From the NCBI GenBank assembly GCA_028877215.1, contig JAPPFJ010000035.1, positions 431,580 through 495,579 of the forward strand: 64,000 bases of DNA, in the 5' to 3' direction. A program made the translations under genes and the position numbers. The stretch is from Gemmatimonadota bacterium (GTDB taxonomy: Bacteria; Latescibacterota; UBA2968; GCA-2709665). Shown piece by piece: positions 1 through 9,058 of this stretch. Positions within the stretch are counted from its first letter, which is position 1; the number at the start of each line of letters is the position of its first letter. The notes below the pieces were generated by a model. That model had not been told where the DNA came from. It searched no databases and was given only the letters and a program-made list of their open reading frames with translations.

Positions 1-35
1 CCTCACCGTCACCGGCTTTCAGGGAGTGAAGAGAC

Positions 36-500
36 ATGGGCATTGTAATGGGGCACCACCATGGATTTACCGTATCGGACCTGGATCGTTCGGTTGCGTT
101 CTACCGGGACCTGCTCGGGATGGAACTGGTGCGGATATCCGAGCGCAAGGACCTGCCTTCGTACGATACGATTCTGGGTTACGATCGGGTCCATCTGAAT
201 ATTGCGATTCTTCGGCATCCCGTGAACGAGTTTATACTCGAACTCGTTCAATACGTTCATCCGGAGGTCGAGGCGCGACCCCAGGAGAACCGGTATCTTG
301 GCGCATCTCACGTGGCGTTCGAAGTGGACGACGTGGACGCGATGCACGCTCGACTAAAAAAGGCGGGTTTCGGTTCGATCAATCCGCCCACGGACGTGGA
401 CCGCGACGGCGTGGTGGTTGCCCGCGCGATGTATGCATTGGATCCGGACGGGATCAGCATCGAGATGTTCCAGGAGTTCGAGGACGTAATCAAGAGATGA
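36..500 (+). CDS. VOC-family (glyoxalase/dioxygenase fold) protein
   Basis: This 154-residue protein has the two beta-alpha-beta-beta-beta halves of the vicinal oxygen chelate fold. The first half runs from about residue 7 to 75 (FTVSDLDRSVAFYRDLLGME) and the second from about 88 to 148 (ASHVAFEVDDVDAMHARL). The expected metal ligands are present: His9, Glu69, His92 and Glu143. Length is normal for a single-domain lyase, isomerase or dioxygenase of this family. The ATG at 36 follows AGGGAG at a good distance; a second in-frame ATG lies four codons in. The substrate cannot be told from sequence. It is followed by a copy of the dispersed palindromic repeat and converges with the methyltransferase gene. 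Confidence 0.88.
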   Translation: MGIVMGHHHGFTVSDLDRSVAFYRDLLGMELVRISERKDLPSYDTILGYDRVHLNIAILRHPVNEFILELVQYVHPEVEARPQENRYLGASHVAFEVDDVDAMHARLKKAGFGSINPPTDVDRDGVVVARAMYALDPDGISIEMFQEFEDVIKR

Positions 501-510
501 GTGAAACAAG

Positions 511-620
511 GGGAGACGGGAGAGGTAAGACGGTAGAAGAAATCATCGCTCGGTATGTCGTTCTTCCTCGCCTCCGGCACGAGAAGAAACCTCACAAGGC
601 AGGCAGACTCTACCCTCCCT
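511..620 (-). repeat. Dispersed palindromic repeat, copy A (inverted orientation)
   Basis: Intergenic element with purine-rich GGGAGACGGGAGAGG on one side and its pyrimidine-rich counterpart ACTCTACCCTCC on the other. They flank a core containing GCCTCCGGCACGAGAAGAA and CCTCACAAGGCAGGCA. The same core, in the opposite orientation, occurs near 5.7, 11.1, 24.1, 31.9 and 52.2 kb. The arms are partly complementary, so the element can fold. Confidence 0.75.
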
Positions 621-622
621 TG

Positions 623-1219
623 CTATTTTGATATCCTGAGCAGTTCCTGCGGTCCGTCGGGATTCGCCACGCGGACCGCGTGCCCGAGATTGAGGTCCTG
701 AATCCGGGCGATTTTGTTTTCGATTGTCTTGGGCTCGCGGTCGTAGAAGCCGAGAATCAGCCGTCCGTCATCTTTCACGCTATCGTAAGCGCGTCGGAGC
801 AAATCGATCCGGTCCTGGCGGTCGAACGCGAAGTTGTCCCAGACGGCCCAATAGACGAAATCGTACTTTCCTGGAAGACCCTGAGCGTCGATTTCGCCCA
901 GCCGCTCCGCGGGAAGACGTGCGAAATGGTCTCCCTGCGAGGGAAAGAACCTGGCGACGTCCCGAGCCCTGTCCGCGCTGGAGTCGATACCGAACGGCGT
1001 GAGCGCGTGATCGGACCATTCCAGGAGGCACCGCAGGAGGAAACCGTTGGCGCATCCGATATCCAGCACGGTTCCCGGGCGATGGATCTCGGATGCGATG
1101 AACGATCGCGCCCGCCTCCAGGTCTCGAAGGACGGGCCGTCGACGCAGCTTCCGTTCAGAACGAACCTGAGGAGGCCGGGGTCTGTGTCGAGGCTGGCGA
1201 GGTCGATCGTGTCGGTCAT
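623..1219 (-). CDS. Class I SAM-dependent methyltransferase
   Basis: A 198-residue single-domain Rossmann methyltransferase. Motif I is VLDIGCANG at residues 51-59, and the acidic residue after beta-2 is Asp79 in FGIDSS. Later strands are YDFVYWAVWDNF and GRLILGFYD, matching motifs IV and V. No substrate-recognition domain is present, so the acceptor is unknown. It is a monocistronic unit converging on the VOC gene. The start at 1219 has only a weak upstream purine run. Confidence 0.82.
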   Translation of the reverse strand: MTDTIDLASLDTDPGLLRFVLNGSCVDGPSFETWRRARSFIASEIHRPGTVLDIGCANGFLLRCLLEWSDHALTPFGIDSSADRARDVARFFPSQGDHFARLPAERLGEIDAQGLPGKYDFVYWAVWDNFAFDRQDRIDLLRRAYDSVKDDGRLILGFYDREPKTIENKIARIQDLNLGHAVRVANPDGPQELLRISK

Positions 1220-1246
1220 CGATATTTCTCTAAGACTTGAGCCGCT

Positions 1247-1360
1247 CCCTGAGCCTGTCGAAGAGTCGGCGAAGGCAATTGAACAGCACCGGGCTATGCA
1301 TCCATAGGCTGTTCAAGGGTTACGAAACGCGTGCATTTCGACATTTCGACAAGCTCAATG
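1247..1360. repeat. CTGAGCCTGTCGAAG dispersed repeat cluster
   Basis: The motif CCCTGAGCCTGTCGAAG occurs at 1247-1263 and a diverged inverted copy (TTTCGACAAGCTCAATG) at about 1344-1360. Between them, TTGAACAGC near 1277 and GCTGTTCAA near 1309 can form a hairpin. Related copies lie near 8911-8963 and 14128-14146, always outside genes. The 1220-1507 gap holds nothing else that I can support. Confidence 0.6.
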
Positions 1361-1507
1361 CAGGCATGCTCAATGACCACGTTTCGGAAAACTCCACGAA
1401 CAGCGACGCATCCAATAGGGATAAATCAGCAGGAGAGTGGTGATGCGTTTTCGTGACAAGCTCCCAAGAGGCAAATCTGCCGGGTTTTTTGTCTCCCGTC
1501 GCGAATG

Positions 1508-2152
1508 CTATTGCGGTTCGTACGTGTCGGATCCCTTTGTCGGAAGCGGGACGGCCCAGATGTTGCGGTAGGCGACGCGGTCGCCGTGGTCCTGCAGGCG
1601 CAGCGGCCCGGAGGTTCCGACCGTCATTCCGGAGGCGGATCCCGTGGGGCCAGAAATCTGCACGTTGTTCTGGATGACGATGCCGTTCTGGAGAACGGTG
1701 GCGCGGGCGTGTTCGGTCACGTCGCCGGATTCGTCCAGGCGTGGCGCCCGGAAGCAGATATCGTACGTCTGCCACTCCATGGCGGGTCGACAGGCGTTCA
1801 CCAGAGGGGCGGACTCGAGGTAAAATGCGCCGCAGTCGCCGGTGCCCGGAATGTTGACGTGGGAGGAGTCCAGGACCTGAATCTCGTAGAGGGCCTGCAA
1901 AAACACCCCGCTGTTGCCCTTGGCCTGTCCCGTGGCCTCGGGCATGTCCGGACAACGGAATTCCAGGTGAAGATAGAAATCGGACAGGGGCTCAGTGTGG
2001 ATGATGTCACCCGTCCGGGGCACGACGTGGAGGATACCGTCTTCCACGGTCCATCCGGGATCGCCGCCGTCCCGGGCGGTCCAGTTGCTGAGGTCTCTGC
2101 CGTTGAACAGAATAAAGGCATTGGAGGGCGCCGCGAGTTGCAACGTAACCAT
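1508..2152 (-). CDS. DUF1080 (3-keto-disaccharide hydrolase-like) protein
   Basis: A 214-residue protein with the hallmarks of the DUF1080 concanavalin-like jelly roll: FILFNGRDLSNW near the N-terminus, then GWTVEDGILHV, YLHLEFRCP, GNSGVFLQ and YEIQVLDSS. Members are beta-sandwich proteins linked to glycan breakdown, some acting on 3-keto-glycosides. No signal peptide is visible, unlike many relatives, so it is probably cytoplasmic. The ATG at 2152 is preceded by AAAGGA eight bases upstream. It is divergent from the sialidase-like gene. The family call is firm; the catalytic role is not. Confidence 0.88.
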   Translation of the reverse strand: MVTLQLAAPSNAFILFNGRDLSNWTARDGGDPGWTVEDGILHVVPRTGDIIHTEPLSDFYLHLEFRCPDMPEATGQAKGNSGVFLQALYEIQVLDSSHVNIPGTGDCGAFYLESAPLVNACRPAMEWQTYDICFRAPRLDESGDVTEHARATVLQNGIVIQNNVQISGPTGSASGMTVGTSGPLRLQDHGDRVAYRNIWAVPLPTKGSDTYEPQ

Positions 2153-2385
2153 CGAGAAGTCCTTTCTGTTTTATCGGGTCCAAACGTGCTGAACGTCTGA
2201 TTCTGTATGCCGCGACCGGTATAGAATAACGCCGCCCGACACGGCGCACAAGGCGGATTTGCGTCGACGGGTGTTGGGAAATCCAGTGACGGCGTTTCCC
2301 ACGCGGTCTACACACGTGTGATGTGATCGTAAGCGCCAACAACCGTCCGGAGTCGTACATATCACAGAAGATAGGAGTTCGAAAT

Positions 2386-3456
2386 ATGGAACACGTTGTC
2401 ATCTACAGGAAAAGGGGACGATACGCCGGGTGGCCGGCGAACTACGGAATCTGGTCGTGGGGAGACGAGATCGTGGTGGGCTTCACGCTGGGGTATCACA
2501 AATCGGACGGGGGATTTCACCGGCGCGACCGGGACCGACCGTTCGAGACGATGCAGGCCCGCAGCCTCGACGGAGGCGGGACCTGGACCGTCGAACCGAT
2601 TCCGATCGCCTCTCCGGAAGGCAAGGGTGTATCGGCGAACGAGCATGTGAAGCGGTCGCTGGAGATTGAGTTGGCGGCTGCGCTGCCGACCGGGCATCCC
2701 GACGGGATCGATTTCAGCCATCCGGATTTCGCGCTGATGTGCGCCCGGACGGGACTTGCGGAGGGCGCTCGGTCGTGGTTCTACACGTCAACCGACCGCT
2801 GCCGGTCATGGGACGGACCGTTCGGCCTGCCCATGTTCGGGTTGCCGGGCATCGCGGCGCGGACGGATTATCTGACAGAGGGAACGGACAACTGCACGTT
2901 ATTCCTGACGTCGGCCAAGTCAAACGGACGCGAGGGCAGGGTGTTCTGCGCGCGCACGTTGGACGGCGGAAGGACTTTCGCGTTTCTCTCCTGGATTGGT
3001 GACGAGCCAGAGGGTTTCGCCATCATGCCGGCCAGAGTCCGGCTTCCCGGAGGGCGCATCCTGGTGTCCGTGCGGTGCAGGGGAAACGACGGGAGCAGGG
3101 AAGGCAACTGGATCGACCTGTACTGTTCGGACGACAACGCGGCGAGCTGGCGTTACGTCAACCGGCCGGTTGTCGAAACCGGGACCGGGGGAAACCCGCC
3201 CGCGATGATGCTTCTGGCCGACGGGCGCCTGTGCCTCGTATACGGGTATCGCGACGCGCCCTCGGGGCTGCGGGCGGTATTGAGCGAAGACGAGGGAGCG
3301 ACATGGTCCGGGCCCGTTATCCTGAGGGATGACGGCGGCGACCACGACGTCGGGTATCCACGCGCGGTGCAGCGGCCGGACGGCCGGGTCGTTTCCGTTT
3401 ATTACTACGACGACGAACCCGATGGCGAGCGCTATATCGCCGCTACCATCTGGTAA
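2386..3456 (+). CDS. Sialidase-like (BNR/Asp-box) beta-propeller protein
   Basis: 356 residues from the ATG at 2386, which follows AGGAG eight bases upstream. An upstream in-frame GTG at 2323 lacks such a site. The protein contains a series of Asp-box-like motifs: SLDGGGTWT, STDRCRSWD, TLDGGRTFA, SDDNAASWR and SEDEGATWS, each marking one blade of a sialidase-type six-bladed propeller. No secretion signal is visible. It may be a sialidase, another exo-glycosidase, or a non-catalytic glycan binder; the arginine triad was not verified. It is divergent from the DUF1080 gene, which suggests a common glycan role. Confidence 0.8.
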   Translation: MEHVVIYRKRGRYAGWPANYGIWSWGDEIVVGFTLGYHKSDGGFHRRDRDRPFETMQARSLDGGGTWTVEPIPIASPEGKGVSANEHVKRSLEIELAAALPTGHPDGIDFSHPDFALMCARTGLAEGARSWFYTSTDRCRSWDGPFGLPMFGLPGIAARTDYLTEGTDNCTLFLTSAKSNGREGRVFCARTLDGGRTFAFLSWIGDEPEGFAIMPARVRLPGGRILVSVRCRGNDGSREGNWIDLYCSDDNAASWRYVNRPVVETGTGGNPPAMMLLADGRLCLVYGYRDAPSGLRAVLSEDEGATWSGPVILRDDGGDHDVGYPRAVQRPDGRVVSVYYYDDEPDGERYIAATIW

Positions 3457-3532
3457 CCGGAAACGCGGAGAGAGACCGGATTCCGCGGCGATCTCGTCAA
3501 TAGAGTTCCGCGACGCCTGGCTTTATCGGGGC

Positions 3533-3560
3533 TTGACATCGCGCATACAGACCTTATTTT
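3533..3560 (+). promoter_or_regulatory. Candidate sigma70 promoter for the RidA-like gene
   Basis: TTGACA at 3533-3538 and TATTTT at 3555-3560 are separated by 16 bases, about 45 bases upstream of the ATG at 3606. With the terminator at 4224-4256 this frames the RidA-like gene as a single transcription unit. Confidence 0.55.
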
Positions 3561-3605
3561 GAAGGGACATTATTGAGAAACGCCAACTCACACGGAGGAA
3601 AGCAA

Positions 3606-4199
3606 ATGGCAGAGCTGCACAGTTCGTGGCATCGGGATTTCGACGTTTACGACCGTCTGGAGGAACTGGGGATCGATCTGGGATCGAGGGAGGACGCGTG
3701 TCCGGCGCCTCAGGGAAGGCGGATCTGCATGGCCACGTTTACACCTTCCGGTCTGGTGTTTACATCGGGCACAGGCGGTGGGGTCGGCGCGGTCACCAAC
3801 GACGACGCGGACGTGGAAGCCGGTTTCGAGGCGGGCAGAGAGGCGGGCATCTCCCACGTCGTGACGCTGCATTGGGCGCTGGACCCGTACGGCACGCTGA
3901 ATGACGTGTGGTATTGCGTAAAATGCATCGGGATGGTGAATTCCGCCGGCGGCGGATCCTTTTCCAAGTCACCCCAGGTCGTGGACGGGTACAGCACGGT
4001 TTTTCACGACGTGTTCGGAGGTCCGGGTTCGCGGTTCGGTGAAGACGGGATGGACGCGTCGCTGTCGGGATGGCACGCCAGGAGCGCGGTGGCGGGGTTC
4101 GACCTTCCGGGCCATTGCAAGATCGAACCGGAGATGATCGTGCAAATCGATCCGGATCTGGCGTTACGGATCATCAGGGACCGCGGCCCGCACGTATAG
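3606..4199 (+). CDS. RidA/YjgF-like family protein
   Basis: 197 residues from the ATG at 3606, chosen because GGAGG lies eight bases upstream; an earlier in-frame start at 3573 has none. Sequence such as GLVFTSGTGG, EAGREAGISHVVTLHWAL, GYSTVFHDVFG and HARSAVAGFDLPGHCKIE follows the order of strands and helices in RidA (enamine/imine deaminase) proteins, including a final segment like the family's RSAVGV region. It is longer than the usual 130 residues, with extra N-terminal and central segments, so it is a divergent subgroup and deaminase activity is uncertain. Confidence 0.6.
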   Translation: MAELHSSWHRDFDVYDRLEELGIDLGSREDACPAPQGRRICMATFTPSGLVFTSGTGGGVGAVTNDDADVEAGFEAGREAGISHVVTLHWALDPYGTLNDVWYCVKCIGMVNSAGGGSFSKSPQVVDGYSTVFHDVFGGPGSRFGEDGMDASLSGWHARSAVAGFDLPGHCKIEPEMIVQIDPDLALRIIRDRGPHV

Positions 4200-4223
4200 G
4201 CGCGGAGAAGAAAGGCGAAAGAG

Positions 4224-4256
4224 AAACGGGGGCGAGATTGATCGCCCCCGTTTTCA
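4224..4256 (+). terminator. Intrinsic terminator after the RidA-like gene
   Basis: A 12-bp perfect stem (AAACGGGGGCGA with TCGCCCCCGTTT) closes a six-base loop and is followed by further T residues. It lies 25 bases after the stop codon. Confidence 0.88.
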
Positions 4257-4283
4257 TTTAGTTGAGAGGAACACCGGAGAGGC

Positions 4284-4387
4284 GGGCGCCCACAAGGGAC
4301 GCCCCTACAATCGCAACGTCGGTGCGGGTCCCAGAGAGTTTAATTCGTGGATGTCCGTTTGTGTAGGGGCGTCCCTTGTGGGCGCCC
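4284..4387. repeat. Perfect 26-bp inverted repeat of the GTAGGGGC family
   Basis: The 26 bases at 4284-4309 are the exact reverse complement of 4362-4387 (TGTAGGGGCGTCCCTTGTGG and six more bases). The same 26-mer recurs unchanged at 43231-43256, and diverged copies lie near 15665 and 50935. It sits between the RidA terminator and the converging Ldh2 gene and could fold into a long hairpin. Confidence 0.85.
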
Positions 4388-4432
4388 GGACACCAGCGAC
4401 ACCTCCACCTCTTGCGTCTCCCCTCTCCCTTC

Positions 4433-5503
4433 TCACCGCTTTATGTACCTTTCCTCATCGCCCGGTTCAACCGTGTTTTCCGACATAGAGACGTTCAGCC
4501 GGTCCGCGCAGTCCGTCAACGCATCCACAATAGGGCCCGGAACGTCGAATCCGTCTCGCAGGCGTTGCACGCGGGTGCGGTGTTCGAAGTCGCCGGGCAC
4601 GAGGACCTCGTCGAAGCCGGGCGCCGGGGGGATGGCCTTGATCATGTCCAGAAAGGCGCGGATACCCCGCTGGTAGGGCTCGAGCGGGGTGAAGGCGTCG
4701 ACGCGTATCACCTGCATGAATGCGCCTGATAGTGTACCCTCTTCCACTTCCGGAACACCCGACAGCCCGCTCAACAGGCAGGTCAGCAGTAAAAGACCGG
4801 AGCCCTTATGCGCCCCGAATGGCAGGAGATATCCGCCGTCGTAAAAGTCCTGGGGGTCCGTACTGGATTTCCCGTGTTTGTCCAGGATGTATCCTTCCGG
4901 AATTGACGACCCTTCGGCGCGGGCGACCTGTAGTTTGCCCTCGGCAACGACGCTCGTGGCGATGTCCAGAATGAACGGGGCGGCGTCCCCTGTCGGTACG
5001 CCCACCGCGATCGGATTGGTGCCCAGCGGACCGCGGGCCGCGCCGTATGGCGCGACGGCGTCCACCGTCCCCACGCCGATGGTGATGATGGCGATGCATC
5101 CGGCGCGAGCGGCGATCTCCGCGTACTCGCCAAGCCGGCCGAAGTGGCCGATGCGTCTGAAACTGATGCAGCAGACGCCCGATCCCGCGGCTTTGTCAAT
5201 GGCCAGGTCGATCGCCTTCTGCGCGGTGTAGATGCCCATCCCGTTATGGCCGTCCACAATCATCGTGTTCCCGCCCCGTTGGACAATCTCGGGTTCCGCC
5301 GCCGGCACGATGGAGCCCCCCTCGATACCGTTGAGATACGTCGGTATACGCAGCACGCCGTGGGAATCGTGGCCACACAGGTTGGCGCCGACCAGGATTT
5401 CGGAAACGACGTCCGCAACGTGGCGGGGCGCGCCTGAAGCCATCAGCAGATTGCGGGAGACGGCGTGCATGTGCGCGGGGCGGAAACGTTGTGCGGTGGA
5501 CAT
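4433..5503 (-). CDS. Ldh2-family (malate/lactate-type) NAD(P)-dependent oxidoreductase
   Basis: 356 residues from the ATG at 5503 (GGAG eight bases upstream). An open frame continues upstream but without a ribosome site. The family signature GHDSHGVLR places the catalytic His at residue 48. Further conserved segments are GVCCISFRRIGHFGRLGEY, GPLGTNPIAVGVP and FILDIATSVVAEGK. The family oxidises 2-hydroxy acids such as malate, lactate, ureidoglycolate or 2,3-diketogulonate with NAD(P). The substrate is not predictable here. A second, distant relative lies at 12560-13540. Confidence 0.9.
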   Translation of the reverse strand: MSTAQRFRPAHMHAVSRNLLMASGAPRHVADVVSEILVGANLCGHDSHGVLRIPTYLNGIEGGSIVPAAEPEIVQRGGNTMIVDGHNGMGIYTAQKAIDLAIDKAAGSGVCCISFRRIGHFGRLGEYAEIAARAGCIAIITIGVGTVDAVAPYGAARGPLGTNPIAVGVPTGDAAPFILDIATSVVAEGKLQVARAEGSSIPEGYILDKHGKSSTDPQDFYDGGYLLPFGAHKGSGLLLLTCLLSGLSGVPEVEEGTLSGAFMQVIRVDAFTPLEPYQRGIRAFLDMIKAIPPAPGFDEVLVPGDFEHRTRVQRLRDGFDVPGPIVDALTDCADRLNVSMSENTVEPGDEERYIKR

Positions 5504-5709
5504 GGTCTGCGCTCCGGGAAGGGCATGGGCTGCCAGGACGAACGGCAGGGGCATATTGGATTCACGTTGCGGTTTCGAAATCGCGAAGATCCGCACGTTA
5601 CGTCCAGCCAATTTAGCGAATCGGACAGACACTTTCCATTAGAACGAACGGGGCGCGATGGGACATGCGATCTCAATCATCCGCGAGACCCTTCCCTCGG
5701 CCCCTCAGA

Positions 5710-5850
5710 TGCGGGTAGAGGGAAGACGGAAGAGGGTAGAGATTGCCTGGCTTGTGAGGTTGCTTCTCCTGCCGGAGGCAAGGAGGAAAAAAATATCGGG
5801 CAAGGATTTCTTCTACCGTCTTCCCTCTACCCTCTCACCGCATTTAGGCG
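5710..5850 (+). repeat. Dispersed palindromic repeat, copy B
   Basis: The 520-bp gap between the divergent Ldh2 and epimerase genes contains this copy: GGGTAGAGGGAAGACGG, GAGGGTAGAGATTGCCTG, TGCCGGAGGCAAGGAGG, GGGCAAGGATTTCTTCTACC and CCCTCTACCCTCTCACCGC in order. The outer arms are mutually complementary. Besides this copy and the promoter at 5923-5951, I see nothing in the gap. Confidence 0.75.
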
Positions 5851-5922
5851 ACCTAAACCTCGACCCCTTCTCCCCGGGATAGGGGAAGGATAATCAGGAA
5901 TACCCGTGTGTTGGCGCAGGGG

Positions 5923-5951
5923 TTGCGATCCCTGACTGCGGTGGATATATT
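5923..5951 (+). promoter_or_regulatory. Candidate sigma70 promoter for the epimerase gene
   Basis: TTGCGA at 5923-5928 and TATATT at 5946-5951 with a 17-base spacer, giving a leader of about 65 bases before the ATG at 6024. Confidence 0.45.
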
Positions 5952-6023
5952 GGAATCGTTCGATCGTCCCGGCGACGGTAAGACGAGTTTCCGCTTCCCC
6001 CCATATCGATCAAGAGGTCTGCA

Positions 6024-7028
6024 ATGAAGGTACTCGTGACTGGCGCGGCGGGTCAGGTGGGCTGCCGGCTGGTCCGGCAACTTTTGGACCTGAACCTGGA
6101 CGTCCGGGGTTCCGTGTTACCCGACGATCCATGTCTGAGCCGGCTGGACGGCCTGGACGTGGAACTCGTGGCAGGGGATCTGACGGACGGAGAGTTCACG
6201 AATCGGGTGGTTTCGGGGACGGATGCCGTGATCCACACGGCCAACCTCGTGGGACCCCATTTCGAGATCAACACACAGATCAACCTGGAGGTGTCGCGGG
6301 CGTGCGGGGAGTTCTCGGACAACCTGGAACGCTACGTGTACGTGAGCTCGTCCGGCGTGTTTCCGAATAACGGCGAGAACATCGCCTGCGCCTACCATCC
6401 GGTGGATGAGCTGCATCCCAAGCGGCCGGATAACGAGTATTCCCTCTCCAAATACATCGGGGAATTGATGGCCGAACGGACGTCCCGTGAGACCGGGCTG
6501 CGGATTTCCATCGTACGGCCCAGCCACGTGCTGTCCGGCAGCGCGATTTTCGATCAGTTCACGGCCGGACGGGTCTGCGCGATCCTGGAAGCGGGACAGG
6601 TGGGGCCACGAACGGAAATGTATATGGCCGACGGTACCGAACTGTGGCGAGAGATCGAGGCGCGGGCCGAAGATCCCGATCAACCGTGCGCCGCTCGTGA
6701 CGAGGAGGGGCGGCCCTGGTACTACCAGCCGAACGACGCGCGGGATATCGCGCATTGCATTGTGTGCGCGCTGCGGTCTCCGGATGCGGTTGGCGAGTCC
6801 TTCAACGGCGGCGCGCCGGCTCCCTTCACGTATCCCGAGGGCGCCCGTTTGCTTGGCGAAATCAGAGGACGGGAACCCCTGGAGGTGACGTTACCGGTGC
6901 GCTGGATGTACGACCACGACATCACGAAAGCGAAGTCGCTGATCGGATTCCGGCCCAGGGGAGACCTGAAGACGATGATGGCGTCGGCCGCGGCCTTCGA
7001 GGCGGGAGAGAAGGACTACCTGTGGTGA
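6024..7028 (+). CDS. NAD-dependent epimerase/dehydratase (extended SDR)
   Basis: 334 residues with the nucleotide-binding motif VTGAAGQVG at residues 5-13, the extended-SDR serine run YVSSSGVF near 108, and the catalytic YxxxK pair Tyr139/Lys143 in YSLSK. Length and order match UDP-sugar epimerases and related dehydratases or reductases. The C-terminal substrate domain does not reveal a specific sugar. The start is supported by GAGG about seven bases upstream. The gene ends convergently against a methyltransferase gene. Confidence 0.85.
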   Translation: MKVLVTGAAGQVGCRLVRQLLDLNLDVRGSVLPDDPCLSRLDGLDVELVAGDLTDGEFTNRVVSGTDAVIHTANLVGPHFEINTQINLEVSRACGEFSDNLERYVYVSSSGVFPNNGENIACAYHPVDELHPKRPDNEYSLSKYIGELMAERTSRETGLRISIVRPSHVLSGSAIFDQFTAGRVCAILEAGQVGPRTEMYMADGTELWREIEARAEDPDQPCAARDEEGRPWYYQPNDARDIAHCIVCALRSPDAVGESFNGGAPAPFTYPEGARLLGEIRGREPLEVTLPVRWMYDHDITKAKSLIGFRPRGDLKTMMASAAAFEAGEKDYLW

Positions 7029-7106
7029 GAGACGAAGATTGGGAGATATAGGCGCGCCGCGGGAATGGCGGGCCCGGGAGTCCGGGGCGGCTTTACGTCT
7101 TGTCGA

Positions 7107-7865
7107 TCAGGATGCTGGCGCGGGCGCGCCGAGGATGATGAGGTTGCGGTTGGTGATGCGCGCGTCGATCGCGGTGATCTTATAGGCCCCGTACCGGCCT
7201 GCAATCACGCCAACGGCCGCCGTGTATCGCGCGTCGTCGTCCAGGTGGTTGATGCGTCGCAGGTAGAGCCGGTCCCGGATGCAGCAGGGCATTGCCGCGA
7301 AACACACGTTCGCCGCGACGGCCATATCCAGGGCATCCCGGGTGCCTTCGTTGCAGGCGTGGATACAGATGACGTAGGACCTTGGGTCCAATTCCACGTC
7401 ATTGAAGTCGGATTCGATGTACTCGACGTTCTCCATCGGCACTGCCTGTTCGCGCACGATCTCCAGGTAGTGGTCGAAGGCCGGCCGGCGTTCCCGGTCC
7501 ACGCAGACAACGCGAAGCGCAGGGAACCGCCAGGCAAGCAGGATGCCCAGAAGCCCGTGGCCGCAGGCCAGGTCGTATATCGTCTCCACGTTTCCCTCGC
7601 GCCACTGTTCGTAGATGGCCTGGCCGATGCGCCTGTATGCCTCAAACGTCTCGAAAAGTTCTTTCACACGCAGATATTTCGGGTGACGATCCACAACTCC
7701 CGATATGAACGCGGAGAGGGATTCGCTGCGGCCCGTTTCCGCCACGTACGTGAGGAGAAGATCCAGCCGTTCCTCGTCCAGATCCCGTACCATGACGTTG
7801 GGATCCATTGGAAAACGGTCCAGCATATCGGGTTGCCAGACGCCGTCGTATTTTTCTTTCGCCAT
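7107..7865 (-). CDS. Class I SAM-dependent methyltransferase with N-terminal helical extension
   Basis: 252 residues. An N-terminal helical segment of about 90 residues precedes the Rossmann core, whose motif I is IYDLACGHGLLG at 96-107, followed by VCVDRERRP with the ribose-binding Asp. The segment CIHACNEGTRDALDMAV and the CC pair in AAMPCCIRDR resemble uncharacterised methyltransferases distantly related to the GSTCD/METTL-type group. The substrate is unknown. It is transcribed toward the epimerase gene and away from the amidohydrolase gene. Confidence 0.75.
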   Translation of the reverse strand: MAKEKYDGVWQPDMLDRFPMDPNVMVRDLDEERLDLLLTYVAETGRSESLSAFISGVVDRHPKYLRVKELFETFEAYRRIGQAIYEQWREGNVETIYDLACGHGLLGILLAWRFPALRVVCVDRERRPAFDHYLEIVREQAVPMENVEYIESDFNDVELDPRSYVICIHACNEGTRDALDMAVAANVCFAAMPCCIRDRLYLRRINHLDDDARYTAAVGVIAGRYGAYKITAIDARITNRNLIILGAPAPAS

Positions 7866-8010
7866 TTCGGGTTCCGGACAAGAGGATCGGGGATTTGCGG
7901 GATCGGATTAATATAGACAATCCGACCTTAAGACGCAAAACTGGCGGAGAAGAATGGCAGGGACCGCGGATTTTTCGAGGCCGCCCAGAATCAAGAGAGG
8001 GAGCGTATCC

Positions 8011-8868
8011 ATGGCGGAACAGTCATCCTCCCATCGGATTGTCGACGCGCACATCCACGTCTGGACCGATGACTTCGCACGCTATCCTTTGTCCCCCAGG
8101 GTCAGAGTAGAAGACCTCTGGCATCCCACCTTCACGCCGGACGAGTACTTCAGCTACAGCCGGTCGGTGGGTAACGTGCGCATCAACCTCGTCCAGATGA
8201 TCTGGTACGACTACGACCACAGCTACATCCTCGACCTCATCGCCGGCGACCCGGAGACGTACGCGGGCACGGGCATGATCAGCCTGGACGATCCGGAGCC
8301 GGACAGGACCATGCTCGAACTCGCGCAACAGGGATGTTTCGCCTTTCGCGAGCCGCCCTCCGCGCTGGATCATCCGGCATTCGAAAAAATGTTCGCAGCC
8401 GGAGCGGAACACGAACTCGCCCTCAGTTTCAACATGCAGGTCGATCTGCTGCCCGATCTGGACCGGCTATGCACCCGCTTTCCGGAAACACCGGTCATTC
8501 TCGACCACGTTTGCCACGTGGGCATCCGGGAGGCGGACTACAGCGACGAAGACCTGGAAGCGCTGCTCCGGTTTGCCGGGCACGAGAAAGTGATGGTCAA
8601 GATCGGTCCGCTTCAGGCGCTGTGCTCGCGCCGTGCGCCCTACCTGGACGTGCTGCCGCTGATCCGGCGGGTGGTTGAAGCGTACGGCGCGCATCGCTGC
8701 ATGTGGGAATCCGACAGCGGCGGACCCATTGAGATGGAGGACCCTATGACCGACTTTCCGGCTTCCGTCGCCCTGATTCGGGACCACGCAAGCTTTCTCA
8801 GCCCAGCCGAGAGAGACGCCATACTATGGGGGACAGCGCAGCGCTTCTTCTTCCGCAATCTGACTTGA
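8011..8868 (+). CDS. Amidohydrolase-family metal-dependent hydrolase
   Basis: 285 residues from the ATG at 8011, preceded by GGGAG at eight bases. An in-frame ATG at 7954 also has GGAG upstream, so a 304-residue form is possible. The HxH metal motif is in VDAHIHVW. A downstream His lies in ILDHVCHVG and the catalytic Asp in MWESDSGGP, the order seen in TIM-barrel amidohydrolase 2 (PF04909-like) enzymes such as sugar lactonases and decarboxylases. Given the sugar-acid genes nearby a lactonase role is plausible but unproven. Confidence 0.82.
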   Translation: MAEQSSSHRIVDAHIHVWTDDFARYPLSPRVRVEDLWHPTFTPDEYFSYSRSVGNVRINLVQMIWYDYDHSYILDLIAGDPETYAGTGMISLDDPEPDRTMLELAQQGCFAFREPPSALDHPAFEKMFAAGAEHELALSFNMQVDLLPDLDRLCTRFPETPVILDHVCHVGIREADYSDEDLEALLRFAGHEKVMVKIGPLQALCSRRAPYLDVLPLIRRVVEAYGAHRCMWESDSGGPIEMEDPMTDFPASVALIRDHASFLSPAERDAILWGTAQRFFFRNLT

Positions 8869-8910
8869 TCGCACACCACGCGGATTATTGAACCTGAACC
8901 CTGGGCCGCT

Positions 8911-8963
8911 CCCTGAGCTACGACCCTGAGCCTGTCGAAGGGCTGTCGAAGGGTCAGCGAAGG
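8911..8963. repeat. CTGAGCCTGTCGAAG dispersed repeat
   Basis: CCCTGAGCCTGTCGAAGG followed by a second GCTGTCGAAGGGTCAGCGAA. It is preceded by GGGCCGCTCCCTGAGC, which also matches the 1240-1255 copy. It lies in the gap between the amidohydrolase and PhyH genes. Confidence 0.6.
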
Positions 8964-9058
8964 ACATCCGCACCGAGACGCAATTCGCCAGGCTCGGCAC
9001 AAGCAGTGCAGGAAACACAGCGAGACGTTTCAAACGCACCTGACAGAGAGGAGTGAAT